DNA of 64,000 bases from Caenorhabditis elegans (taxonomy: Eukaryota > Nematoda > Chromadorea > Rhabditida > Rhabditidae): positions 13,764,001 through 13,828,000 of the forward strand of contig NC_003279.8 of assembly GCF_000002985.6 (NCBI RefSeq). The letters run 5' to 3'. The notes under the pieces are model-generated. The model ran no database searches. It saw nothing but the letters and a program-made list of their open reading frames with translations, and was not told where the DNA came from. Numbering within the stretch: position 1 is the stretch's first letter; each line of letters starts with the position of its first letter. The translations under genes and the position numbers were made by a program. This document shows, piece after piece, positions 1 through 12,000 of the stretch.

Positions 1-1
1 A

Positions 2-3000
2 CGGCAATTACTTGAAGCAAGAATGCAACGAGCTTCCGATAATCGTGATAAGAACATTATGGAAGTTATTAGACGTGCAAAAGATGATGATCAGCGGGTT
101 ATGGAGGTCAAATTTATTGCCACGTTGCAAGAGGACAATAAGAGATATGAGCTTTTGGCAAAAGACGCCAGTGTTGAGGAGAAACAGGTAAAAAATTCGG
201 AAATTTGGCCGAAAATTGGGAAAAAATTAGGAAAAAATCGATTAAAAAATCGATAAAAAATCGAAAACATTGCCGGTCTTTTTAGAAATATTTAGCTGAA
301 AATTTGCAGTTTTTTACCACATTTGCAGCCCAAATTTGTCCTTTTTTCCTGAATTTTCTGGAAATTTTAACGGCAAAACTATTGTTTTTCCTATATATTT
401 TTTGAATTTTTTAGCTGTAAGATTGTAATTTTTCCTGATTTTTTTCAGAATTTTTGGCTTAAAAATTGCAGTTTTCACTGAAAATTTTAGCTTTTTCTTT
501 TTGATTCAATTTTTCCCCAATTTTAATAGATTTTTCAAAGCTTTTTTCCAAAATTTTTAGCTGGAAAAAAACCGTTCTTTCCTGAATTTCCTAAAATTTT
601 TAACTGAAAATTCCCTTTTTTTCTATATTTTTGAAGATTTTTCAGCTAAAAAATGGTCATTTTTCCCTGAATTTTTGGACCTTTTTTTTTCTGAAAATTG
701 CTCTAAAAATGTGAATTTAAATTGATTTTTTTTCAATAAAAAAAGGTGATAAATACCCAAAAATAATGATAAATAAGCCTAAAAGTTTGGAAAAATGGCC
801 TAAACTGAAAAAAAAACCCCAAATCGAAAAAAATTAACCAAAAAGTTGGAAAAATTTCCATAAAAATTGAAATATTAATCCAAATTTTGGCAAAAAATCG
901 TTGAAACTTTAAAAAAAAAACTCAGAATCAGATTAAAAAATGATTTTAAATTTGAAAATTTATAAATTTTGATTTTCAAAAAACTCTAAAATTTCCAGAA
1001 GCAACTGGCCGACGAACGTGCCCGAAAACATGAGGAAAAAGCGGCGAAAAAACGAGAACAGGAGGCTGCGGCGACTGCTCGGCGAGCTCAAGCAGCTGAG
1101 CAACGACAGTGTAGAATACGGAAGCTCAGTGAGCAAAAAGAGATTAGACACGGGAAGAAAGGTACGGAAATGTTGAAATTAGTGGCCAAATTCGTAAAAA
1201 ACTTTTTTAAAAACAGTTGAAAATTGGCAAAAATTTTGCTTTCAAACTCTCAAAAAGTACCTGGAATTTTCAAAACTTTGGAAAAATACAAAAAAATTAT
1301 AGAAAAGCTCCGGAAATTTGTTTGAAATTGAAATTGAAAAAAAAAAGTTGAAAAAAATGCTTTAATTTCGTAAAAATTCAGAAAAAAAAAGCGTAAAATC
1401 TGGTCGATCTATGGAGAAATTAGCTGAAAATTCAAAAAATTTCCGAAATTTTTCCGAAAATTAATTTAAAAAACGACGACAAGCTAAAAAAAATCTCAAA
1501 AAAAATATGCTGATAAATTCGGAAAAAGAGCCACGATTTATGAAAAGTTGTCTCAATTTCAAATTTTTTAAAACAAAAAAGCGAATTTTTCCAGAAATTT
1601 TGAAATTCAAAAATTTAAAATCAATAAAATCAATATAATTTTGCTTTCAAAATTTATTTTAAAACAATAAAACTTTTTTTTTGCCTTTTTCTAGACTATA
1701 AACTACAATTTTATCGGAATTTTTCCAAAATTTCGACTTGACAATCCTGAAAACTGAAAATAGTCGAAATTTCATCAAAAAACCACCAAAAAAGTAAATA
1801 TTTTATTGGTTGAGGCTGAAGAGATTGTAGTTTGTAGTGTGAGCCTCAACCAAATTTGGGAGAGGCTCACACTACAAACTACGCTTTTTTCAACCTCAAC
1901 CCAATAGAATCGTTGTTTTTTTTTCATTGTTCTGGGAAAATTGCAATTTTTCCACTTTTTAAAACAGAACCAATAAATTTTTTGGCTTAAAATAGTTGGT
2001 TGAGGCTGAGAAATTTGTAGTTTGTAGTGTGAGCCTCAACCAATTTTGGGAGAGGCTCACACTACAAACTACAATTCCTGTGGGCCTCAACCAAAGGTTC
2101 TGCACTGAAATTTAATGTTTTTTAGAGAAAAATGGGATTATTTCGAAGACAAAGGCGAGATTCGAATGAAAAATTCAGGAAAATTTTAAAATTAAACCTT
2201 TCAACCAAGTAATTTCTAAATATTTTGAAAAAATCGTCTAAAGTGTAGAAAATTCCACAAAAATTGGGAAAAATCCTGTCCTAAATGCTCCGGAAAGCAC
2301 GTTTTTCTACGTGAAAATCATGAAAATTCACAAAATTTCATCGAAAAACCCATAAAAAAATATATTTCATTGGTTGAGGCTGAGAAAGTTGTAGTTTGTA
2401 GTCTGAGCCTCAACCAAACTTTGGTTGAGGCTCACACTACAAACTACAATTCCTGGGGGGCCTCAACCAAGGATTCTGCACTGAAATTTAACGTTTTTGA
2501 GTGAAAATTGGAATTATTTCGATGAAAAAAAGTCGAAATTTGAGGGAAAAATTCTTTTTTTTTTCCAGAAAATCCTGCTCCAAGTGCTCCAGAAGACATG
2601 CTCCAGTACCTGAATTCCCTGTTGCTCACGGAGCCCGTCAATTCTGAGCCACTACCGTATCTCTGGCCGAGCACCGAGCACTTGGCACCACGCCAATGCT
2701 CCCTATGCTCCGCCGTTTCTACAGTAATCCACTCGGATCTCGACGCGATTTCTCATGTTTTGTGCTCAAAAGAGCACCAAATTCAAGCGAAAACTCTCAC
2801 ATCTGGAAGTATGATTGAAGAGCTCAAACGTCACTTTTTTGGAATTTTCAAGGAGGTTACTGTAGGTGATGGCGTGGCAATTGAGGAGAAAAATCAACGA
2901 GAGGAGGCGATGATGAAGGCGAAGGCATTTTTGGGGAAAATGTGTGTGAAAAACTCGAAAAAATGCAATAATTTTTAGATTTTTCAGCTAAAAACCTGAT

Positions 3001-6000
3001 TTTCTTGTTATTTTTTATCAGGAAATCGGGAAATGTTGTGTTTTCCAGTTTTAAAAGTGAAAATTTACCTATAAATTTCCTGAAAAACGCTAAAATTTCA
3101 CAATTTAGCTGTCGAAAACATGATTTTCCAGTCAAAAAGCACCTGAAAACGTTGAAAATTTTAGGAAATTTGGGATTTTTCAAGCTAAAATTACCCAAAA
3201 ACTCTGTTTTTCTTAAAAAACAAACTCCAAAATTGTCAGAAATAGGCCAAAAATATCATTTTTCGATGGAATTTTTGTCATGAAAAAGGTTTTTTGTAAA
3301 AAAATTATTCTTTGCTAGAAACTTACCTTTTATGCACATTTCATGTATGAAAATTCGCGAAAAATCACATTTTCCGTTTAAAATAGTCAAAAATAGTGAA
3401 AATTTTGAATTTTATGTAAAAAATGACGGAATTGCAGTAATTTGTGCAATAATTCACATATTTTTAGAATTTTTAGCTAAAAAATTGTCGTTTTTTCCCT
3501 GAATTTTCTGATTTTTTTTTTTTGGAAATTTCTAGCGTAGAAATTGGCATTTTTTTAGAATTTAGCCCAAAAAATCAAATGTCTTCCTGTTTTTTTTCCG
3601 GAAAATCTCGATTTTTTTAAATTCGCGAAAAAAAATCGAATATTTAGTTTAAAAAACGTGAAATCGATATCAAAAATCAATAAATTTCGTTAAAATTCAC
3701 AGTTTTTACAGAATTTCCCCCCAAAAAAATCAATAATTTCTAATTTTTCCAGCCAACTCTCGGATTCCCTACCAGCTCCTCCATCCTCCCCACGAAATCG
3801 GACAAAATGTGTTCGAGACTTCATCTTGGCACACGAAAAACTCCAAACCAACGACCCAAAAACTCAAGAAATGCTCGAAAAATCACTTTCTGAGCTCGTT
3901 CAGGCCGTTGAGACCGACTGGAAGGCTTCCACAGCCTCCGCAGACGCCTCAAGCCTAAATTTGGAACAATTTTGTGCAATCCAGGGACCCCAGAAGCTTT
4001 TGGAAATGCTCTTGGAATGGACAAAAGGAGGTGCCACGTTGCGGCTCTGCATACGTGTCTGTCACGTTTTTTGCGTGTTTTTGAAGGATCCAAGGGTGGC
4101 CTACGCTGTGATTTTCAAGCCGGAACTCTTGAAATTGACTGAGAAAATTTTGGAGCTGGTTGCGGTGGTTGGGGCTGAAAATGGCCAAAATTCGTCCGAA
4201 AATGCTCAAAATTCGTCCGAAAATGGCCAAAATACGACCAAAAAAGGCCAAAATTCGCCCAAAAATGCTCAAAATTCGTCCGAAAATGCTCAAAATTCGT
4301 CCAAAAATGGCCAAAATTCGTCCGAAAATGACCAAAATTCGTCCGAAAATAGCCAAAATTCGTCCAAAAATGCTCAAAATTCGGCCGAAAATGCTCAAAA
4401 TTCGACAAGAAATGTCCAAAATCCGTCCGAAAATGGCCAAAATTCGCCCGAAAATGCTCAAAATTCTCCAAATTCCCAGAAATTACCTCAATTATCTGCT
4501 CTTCTGAATGTCCTTGCCACTTGCCTGAAATCTGCTGCTCAGCGAGCAAATCTACCTGGAAAACCCACGAAAAAGCATCAAAAAGAGCAAAAAGAGCTTC
4601 AAAAACTGGATTTTTTGGCTGCGCAGGCAATTTCTGCAGTTTCCAGCTTCCTGAGAAACTCCCTGAGCCCCAATGACATTAAGCTTGTGCTCCGTGGAGC
4701 TCGTGGTCCGGTTCTTCTGGCCACTCGGCTTCTGGGGCTCGCCGAGCACTCCGGCTCAGCGGAGCTTCTTGGAATTATGGGTGGAGCGGTTTTGGAGCAC
4801 ACTTATGAGCTGAAAAGAGCCGGGGAGCCTTGTAAGGAGCTGGTTTCCATCGTGATTCCCGCTTGCTCGGGGATTTTGAAGAATAGATCTGAAAATTGCC
4901 AAAAACTGATGATTATGGCGGTGATTTTGTTGGAGGACGCGATGTGGAGCACCACGCAGAGCATTTTGAGCCAAGGAAACTTGGAGGAAAGGTAAAAATT
5001 TCTGAAATTGTTGAATTTTATGAGGAAAAATCGATTTTCGAGGATTTTTAGTATGAAATTCGAATTCCTCGTGATTTTTCACCCCTTGGAGCCTTTTTCT
5101 GACCTTCTAGCGTCGATTTTGAGATTTCCGGGTTACTGTAGCCCCAGAAGTACGCAATTTCTTGCCTGAACACCTGACCTTACGACAAAATGCACAGAAT
5201 CTTCAAATCTTGCAAAAACCGGCTAAATCGGGGTAAAAATGGGCGCTGAAACCGAATTTTGTGTTGAAAACCTAGGAAAACTAGTCTCGAAGCCAGTTTT
5301 CTGAAATTTTTCGGATGAAAAATTAGTTTTTTGAGATTTTTCTTATCAAATTCGAATTCCTTGTGATTTTTCACCCCTTGAAGCCTTATTCTGGGCTCCT
5401 AGCGTCGATTTTGAAATTTTCGGGTTACTGTAGCCCCAAAAATACGCAATTTCTCGTCCAGGCGCCGGATCCTACGACATAATGCACAGAATCTCCAAAT
5501 TTCGCGAAAACCGTTTGAAGAGGGGTAAAAATGGGCGCTGAGCTCGAATTTGATAAGGAAAATTAGTGAAAATGGATAGTTTTAGAGATAGACAAAAAAT
5601 CATATATTTACATTGAAAAGAGCCCGAATTCGACATTTTCAATGGCAAATTTGAATTTCCTTTGATTTTTGGCTCCTAGAATCTTTTTTCCCGGGTTTCT
5701 AGCGTATATTTTGAGATTCCCGGGTTACGGTAGCCCCAAAAGTACGCAATTTTTGTCCCAACACCAGACCTTACGACAAAATGCACAGAATCTTCAAATC
5801 GTGCGACAACCGGCTAAATTGGGTAAAAATGGGCGCTGATGCCGAATTTCGTATTGAAAACCTGTGAAAAGTAGTCTCGAAGCAAGTTTTCCTAAAATTT
5901 TCCCGGTAAAAAATTAGTTTTTGAGAATTTTCCTTGTCAAATTCGAATTCCTTGTGATTTTTCACACTCTGAGCTTTTTTTCTGGAATTCTAGCGTCGAT

Positions 6001-7773
6001 TTTGAAATTTCCGGGTTACTGTAGCCCCAAAAGTACGCAATTTCTCGTCCAGGCACCGGATCCTACGATAAAATGCACAGAATATTGAATTTTTGCGAAA
6101 ACATTTATTTTAGGGTAAAAATGGGCGCTGAGCTCGAATTTGATGAGGAAAAGTAGTGAAAATGAATGGTTTTGGAGAAAAATTGAACCTTTCGAATTAA
6201 AAAAAATAATTTTTGCATTTTTGCATTGAAAATAGTCTGAATTCGACATTTTCAATGCCAAATTTGAATTTCCTGTGATTTTTGGATCATAGAAGCTTTT
6301 TTCCCGGGTTTCTAGCGTATATTTTGAGATTCCCGGGTTACGGTAGCCCCAAAAGTACGCAATTTTCGTCCCGACACCACACCTTACGACAAAATGCACA
6401 GAAACTCCAAATCTCGTAAAAACCATCTAAATAGGGGTAAAAATGGGCGCTGATGCCGAATTTCGTATTGAAAATCTATGAAAAGTAGTCTTAAAGCAAG
6501 TTTCACTGAATTTTTCCGGGTTTAAAATTAGTTTTTGAGATTTTTTTAAATCAAATTTTTCCTTGTGATTTTTCACATTATGAGCCTTTTTCTGGGCTTC
6601 TAACGTTAATTTTGAAATTTTCGGGTTACTGTAGCACCGAAAATACGCATTTATCGTCCGGACACCGAATCCTACGACAAAATGCACAGAATTTGCAAAT
6701 CTTGCGAAAATCATCTATTTTATGGTAAAAATGGGCGCTGAGCTCGAATTTGATAAGGAAAATTAGTGAAAATGAATAGTTTTGGAGAAAAATTGAAGTT
6801 TTTGCATTTTTGCATTGAAAATAGTCTGAATTCGACATTTTCAGTGCCAAATTTGAATTTCCTGTCATTTTTTGCACCTAGAAGCTTTTTTCCCGGGTTT
6901 CTAGCGTATATTTTAAAATTTCCGGGTTACTGTAGCTCCAAAAGTACGCAATTTCTCGTCTAGGCACCGGATCTTACGACAAAATACACAGAATCTTCAA
7001 ATCTCATAAAAACCATCTAAATAGGGGTAAAAAGGGTCGTTGAGCTCGAATTTCGATAGTAAATCACTGGAAAATGTCAAATTTCATCAGTTTTTACAAG
7101 ATTTTTTTTGTTGCAGACAATGGGGATCACTGACAAAAGACGAAGAAATGCTGTGCAAATTGACACAAATGCTCGGAAATTTGGCGGATGGAATGGAGCA
7201 TTGGCAGAAGGTAAAAATTCACGAAAAACCACTGAAAATCCATACTTCTTGGCGCTTTTTCGGTGAAAAATCAGCTAAAATCGGCAATTTTTTGCGATTT
7301 TTACCCCAAAATTGCCCTGATTTGAGAGAACTTCGTGAAAAAATACGGAAAATGCATACTTTTTGGCATTTGTCCCATTACAAAATAAGCTAAAATCAGC
7401 AATTTTTGCTCCAAAATCACCTTTTTCCAGAAGAAATTTGTGGAAAAAACTAAGGAAAATCGTAATTTGTGGCAGTTTTCCGTGGAAAAATCGATTTTTT
7501 TCGTGGAAATTCTGTGAAAAAACCCAAAAAACGTGATTTTTGCAGCGTTGCACCATGATTTCGTGGACTGGCGGTAGATCATCATGTCTTCATATTCTAA
7601 TTAATCATATTCCGATTCGTCTATTATCAATTGGAAAACATGCGTCACGATTAGTGCCAACAGTTGCTGAAAAGCTAATGGATCGCCTCACAAATGCTGA
7701 AAAATCAGAGATTCTTGGTGATATGGCTGCTGGATGGTTTTTCGAGAATTCCATGTTTCCCGGCAGGACTTAG
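2..7773 (+). CDS. SCAPER-like protein, 3' part (5' end outside window)
   Basis: Exons 2-187, 999-1161, 2569-2941, 3753-4991, 7117-7210 and 7546-7773 join in one open frame and end at TAG. The first two exons encode a charged Arg/Glu/Lys coiled coil. The third carries a C2H2-type finger (CSLC, then H..CSKEH, about 2685-2790), placed after the coiled coil as in SCAPER, the ER-associated cyclin A-binding protein. The 3753 exon is alpha-helical and resembles the SCAPER C-terminal region. It contains 14 copies of a 21 bp unit that add a Ser/Asn/Gln-rich insert. Donor 2941 (AT|GTGTGTG) was chosen because it is the only nearby site giving the phase needed by the next exon. The last two exons are not recognisably SCAPER; they are in phase and reach a stop, but could belong to another transcript. 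Identity rests on domain order and local similarity, so it is likely but not certain. Confidence 0.72.
268..715 (+). repeat. Duplicated intronic segment, copy 1
   Basis: The stretch that begins CATTGCCGG inside the first SCAPER intron (188-998) is a diverged copy of about 8085-8545. Shared blocks run in the same order for about 450 bp, including GCAGCCCAAATTTGTCC and CAGCTAAAAAATGGTCATTT. The rest of the intron is AT-rich with no gene seen. Confidence 0.85.
1800..2475. repeat. GGTTGAGGCT palindromic repeats in SCAPER intron 2
   Basis: Three clusters (about 1808-1905, 1997-2095 and 2371-2470) contain GGTTGAGGCT, then GTAGTTTGTAGT, then GAGCCTCAACC, followed by the reverse complement. Each can fold into a hairpin. 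The same family fills the MAEA and IER3IP1 introns 40 kb away. The rest of intron 1162-2568 is AT-rich. Confidence 0.85.
2942..3752 (+). other. SCAPER intron 3, no gene seen
   Basis: AT-rich sequence with T-runs, ending in the acceptor TTTTTCCAG at 3744-3752. Open frames here on both strands lack coding character. Confidence 0.7.
4177..4470 (+). repeat. Coding minisatellite, 14 x 21 bp
   Basis: Fourteen in-frame units of 21 bp encode the heptad E/K-N-G/A-Q-N-S-S with substitutions at the first, third, sixth and seventh positions. The unit is a multiple of three, so copy-number change keeps the frame. The repeat has no stops in several frames, which creates long spurious antisense ORFs. Confidence 0.95.
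5049..7080 (+). repeat. Array of seven ~300 bp family units in SCAPER intron 4
   Basis: Seven units lie head to tail at about 5049, 5350, 5641, 5940, 6259, 6560 and 6850. Each has a TTCGAATTCC-like start, then GGGTTACTGTAGCCCC, AAGTACGCAATTT, ACAAAATGCACAGAA, and a GGGGTAAAAA/GGGCGCTGA end. Two versions alternate, so the array has a higher-order period of about 600 bp. Unit edges are approximate. The intron is 4992-7116. Confidence 0.9.
7211..7545 (+). other. SCAPER intron 5
   Basis: Short AT-rich intron with internal similarity around AAAATCAGCTAAAAT-type blocks (7270-7420). No gene is seen. The antisense open frames here are shadows. Confidence 0.6.
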
Positions 7774-9070
7774 AGATGGAAAATTGCGGAAAATTTGGAG
7801 AAAATCCCGAAAAATTCAGGAAAAATTGAATTTTTTAGCTAAAATATTCAGTGAAACCTTCAATTTTTAAGGCAAAAATTCTGAAAAAAATTAGGAGAAT
7901 TCCAATTTTTGAAAATGCTGAAAATTACAGAAAATTATGATTTTTAGAGAATTTATTCAGCTAAACTTTTCCAGAAAATTAGGGGAAAAAAGACGAATTT
8001 GGACTGCAAATGTGGAAAAAACAATGCAATTTTAAAGCTAAAAGTTTCTTTAAAATTTTTAAAAGAAACAGGCAATTTTTCACTAAGAACATTGCCGGTT
8101 TTTTTTTAGAAATTTTAAGAAACTTTAAGCTTTAAAATTGCAGTTTTTCCAGATTTGCAGCCCAAATTTGTCCTTTTTTCCCCTAATTTTCTGGAAAATT
8201 TTAGCTGAATAATTACTGTATTTCATATATTTCAAATTTTTAATTTTTTAGCTGAAAAATTGTAATTTTTCCTGATTTTTTTTTCAGAATTTTTGGCTTA
8301 AAAATTGCAATGTTCACTGGATATTTTAGCTTAAAAAATTCCATTTTTCCCGGCTTTAAAGGATTTTTTACAGCTTTTTTTCCACAATTTTTAACTGAAA
8401 AAAGGCGGTTTTTCCTGAATTTTCTAGAATTTTTAACTAAAAATTCCCTTTTTTTCTATATTTTTGAAGATTTTTCAGCTAAAAAATGGTCATTTTTCAC
8501 TGAATTTTTTGGACCTTTTTTGCTGAAAATTGCACTAAAACCGTTTTTTTTAACTAAAAAAGACTGTAATTTTTCGTAAATGTTAGCTTAAAAATTGACG
8601 ATTTTCGCTTGATTTTCTGCAATTTTCAGCTAAAATTTATCAATTTTACCTTAATTTTTTGAACTTTAAGTGGAAAAATTGCTCAGAAATTCGTAAAAAT
8701 TCCTTTTTTTTTTCTGAAATTTCCCTAATTTTCCCCCATTTTCCCCCCATTTTCCCTCCAATTTTCTGTGAATTTCCCGGTAATTTTTCGCATTTTTTCT
8801 CGCGTTTCCCCCACATTTTCACTGTAAATTTTAAATTTTCCGCTATATTTTTGTGATTTTTCGCCCCCGCAATTTCCAATTTCCCAATGATTCTCAACCT
8901 GATTTTGCCATATTTTCCACATGCTTTACACCGATTTTTTGTCATTAAAATACACTTTTTCCCACAATTACCGGTTTTTTTTGCGTGATTTTTCGAGGTT
9001 TTTCGACCCATTTTTCCGCTATTTTTATTGATTTTTTTTTCAACTGGTAATTTCCAGAATTTCCAGACAA
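7774..9070 (+). other. Intergenic region with duplicated segment and phased T-runs
   Basis: 8085-8545 is the second copy of the segment at 268-715. In 8700-8860, T-runs separated by C-runs recur about every 10 bp (for example ATTTTCCCCCATTTTCCCC), resembling the periodic An/Tn clusters known from germline-expressed C. elegans genes. No gene is seen. The stretch ends in two overlapping acceptors, TTTCCAG at 9052-9058 and 9060-9066. Confidence 0.75.
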
Positions 9071-12000
9071 ATGGAAAAATTGCTCAGCGAGCTCGCGGAG
9101 CTCGGAGCCCGTCAGAAATTCAATGGGGAAATCGATTTTGGAGCGGAAATCGCATCGGATTCGCTGCTAGAAGTGATGAAAATTGTGGGGAGTGAAGAGT
9201 TGAGTCAGCAGGTTTTGGAGGGATTTTTAGAGGTAAAAATTGAAAATTCTGAGGATTTTCATTGAAAATTCGAATGCCTCGTCATTCCTCTGCCCTAGTA
9301 GGATTTTTTCTGGGTTTCTAGCGTTATTTTTGAGATTTTCCGGGTTACTGTAGACCCAGAAGTACGCAATTTCTCTTCCAGGCACCGTATCCCACGACAA
9401 AACGCACAGGAATTCAAAATTTTGCGAAAACCGTCAAGATTGGACTAAAAAGGGCGCTGAAGCAAAATTTGATGGGAAAATTGTTGGAAAAATCCGGTTT
9501 TCAGCTCTTTTCCGTATGAAAATCAGCTTCAGCGCCCTTTTTTTACCCCTATCTAGACGGTTTTCGCGAAATTTAGCGATTCTGTGCATTTTGTCGTAAG
9601 ATCCGGTGCCCTGACGAAAAATTGCGTACTTTTGGGGCTACGGTAACCCAATGAACTCGAAATGAACGCTAGAAGCTCAGAAAAAAAGGCTATAAGTGTG
9701 GAAAATGAAAGAGAAATTGAGTTTTGACATAAAAAATCTAAAAAACCTGCAAAAAAGGCGCTTCAGGCTTAAAAAATTACCAGAACCTTGAATTTTGCGT
9801 TGAAAATTCTTGTATATTGATTTTTCTTCCGGAAAGTGTCGAAAAACTTGCTTCAAAACTATTTTTCGCCAGTTTTTTACTTGAAATTCGGATTCAGCAC
9901 CTCTTTTTACCTCTATCCCAGGGCAGTATTTGCAAAATTTAGCGATTCTGTGCATTTTGTCGTAAGATCCGGTGCCCGGTGGGGTACATTGCGTACTTTT
10001 GGGGCTACAGTACCCCGGAAATCTCAAAATCAACGCTAGAAGCTCAGAAAAAAGGCTATAAGTATGGAAAATGAAGAAGAAATTGAATTTTCAACCAAAA
10101 AATACTGTAAAATTCCAATTTCCAAGCCAAATTTTCCTTTTTTTTTTCAGCAAGCTCCAACTATCCACCAAGTTCTGCTCGGCATGACATTCGCCAGCTA
10201 CCTGCAATCCACCACGTCAGGAGAAGCTTCTCCAGGAGCCCAGGAGCTCTCGGAGCCACTCAAAAAAGCCCGCCGCTCGATTCGTCTCCTTCTGAACCTC
10301 ACCCAACGATCCCCGGATTTTGCCTCCCGAATTTCATCGGAATCCGTTGAATTATTGGAAACTCTGCTCGCCACGGGCTCTTTTGACGTGGAATGCCTCA
10401 TAATTCTGCTCAAGACCTCCCAAGCCACGTGGCTTGAATTTCAGAAATCTCCACGTTATTCGGCTCTTTTACAACGGGTTTTGAGCAAATATTCCCCGGA
10501 TTTTTCGGAAAATTCGACGATTTTAGCCTATTTTTCGGTGCTTTTTGAGATGGATTATGGATTTTTATCGATGTGTTACGCAGAAATGGATGCTCCGACG
10601 TTTTGTGAGATTCTGGATGTGCTCCGAGTGATTTTAACGCGAAAAACTTTAAAAATTCACTCAAATAATCTACTTTTCGTTCTCAATCTCCTTGAGCTTG
10701 TTGTAGTTGATTATGAAGCTTTTTGGAGGGCTCGTGAGCGAAAAGAGCCGCAATCTGTGGAGCAGCGGAGGGTTGCGACAGTGGAAATTTTGAATTTGGA
10801 AGTGGAAATTGTGGGTTAGTGTTGGAGTGAAATTTGGGGGAATTTGCACTAAAAATCGATAAATTACTAGATAAAAAGCTCTAAAAAAATAGATTTTTCT
10901 AAAAACTTGAAAAAAATTTGAAAAAAAAATCAATTTTTCCCAAAAATTTGAAAAAAATAAATTTTTCCTAAAATTTTTCTAAAAAAAAAATTGAAAAAAA
11001 TAATAATTTTTTCTGAAAAATTTGGAAAAAAAATTATTTTTTCCTTAAAATTTAAAAAAAAAATCGATTTTTCTAAAAATTTGAAAAAAATCAATTTTTC
11101 CTAAAAATTTGAGAAAAAAAATTTATTTTTCTAAAAATTTTGAAAAAAAAATCGATTTTTAATCGATTTTTCCTAAAATAAAAAAAAATTTCTTCTAAAA
11201 ATTAAAAAAAAACATCGATTTTTCCAAAATATTTGGAAAAAAAATTATTTTTTCTAGAAAAAATTTGAAAAAAAATGTTTTTTTCCTATAAATTTGATTA
11301 AAAAAATCGATTTTTCTGAAAAAAATTTTTTAAAAATCGACTTTTCCTAAAATTTTGAAAAAAAATTAATTTTTTTCTGAAAAATTAAAAAAAAAAAAAG
11401 ACTATTCCTAATCATTTGAAAAAAAAATCGATTTTTCAACCCTCACAAAAACTTTTTAAAAGTGTAAAACTGGTAATAGACAAAAATCCGCACAATTTTC
11501 AAGAAAAGTCGCTTTTTTTCAATTTTTACATCCAATTTTGGCTAAAAATCGATAATTTCCTTTTTTCTCACTAGTAGAATAGTTTTTTGTAATTAAATAT
11601 CGATTTTTAACGAAAAATCGATATTTTCAACTGAAAAACCCCCGATTTTTCCCCAAAAAATTAATAATCACCTCGCCCTAGCAGCGCCGAAAAGCCTTTG
11701 CACCATGATCTTCAAGTCTAGAGCTCTGCTCTCTAGACTTGAAGCTCATGGAGCAGCTTCTCGGCTCTGCTAGGGCACTGAGTTACGTTCGGAGCCCTCA
11801 ACTCTATCGATTTTTCAGGCGAAATGTGCTCTAACACGGAAATGACGTCATATCTCAACGAGAAGGCGACTGCAATGAATTCGGTGGTTGATGTTCTGGA
11901 TGCGGTATCGATTTTCCGGAATAAAATATCGATTTTTTTGGATTTTTTTCAGATTCTCCATGCTGAAGCTCTTTTTGCCGATTTTCGTGCGGAACAGCCT

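Noticed and set aside
3955..4630. Long antisense frames (168 and 171 residues) and a 115-residue plus-strand alternative frame
   Set aside because: They are periodic products of the 21 bp minisatellite, which has no stops in several frames; the sense exon in another frame is in phase with its neighbours.
8646..9011. 121-residue minus-strand frame
   Set aside because: Lys/Gly/Asn low-complexity translation of phased T/C runs, with no splice or start context.
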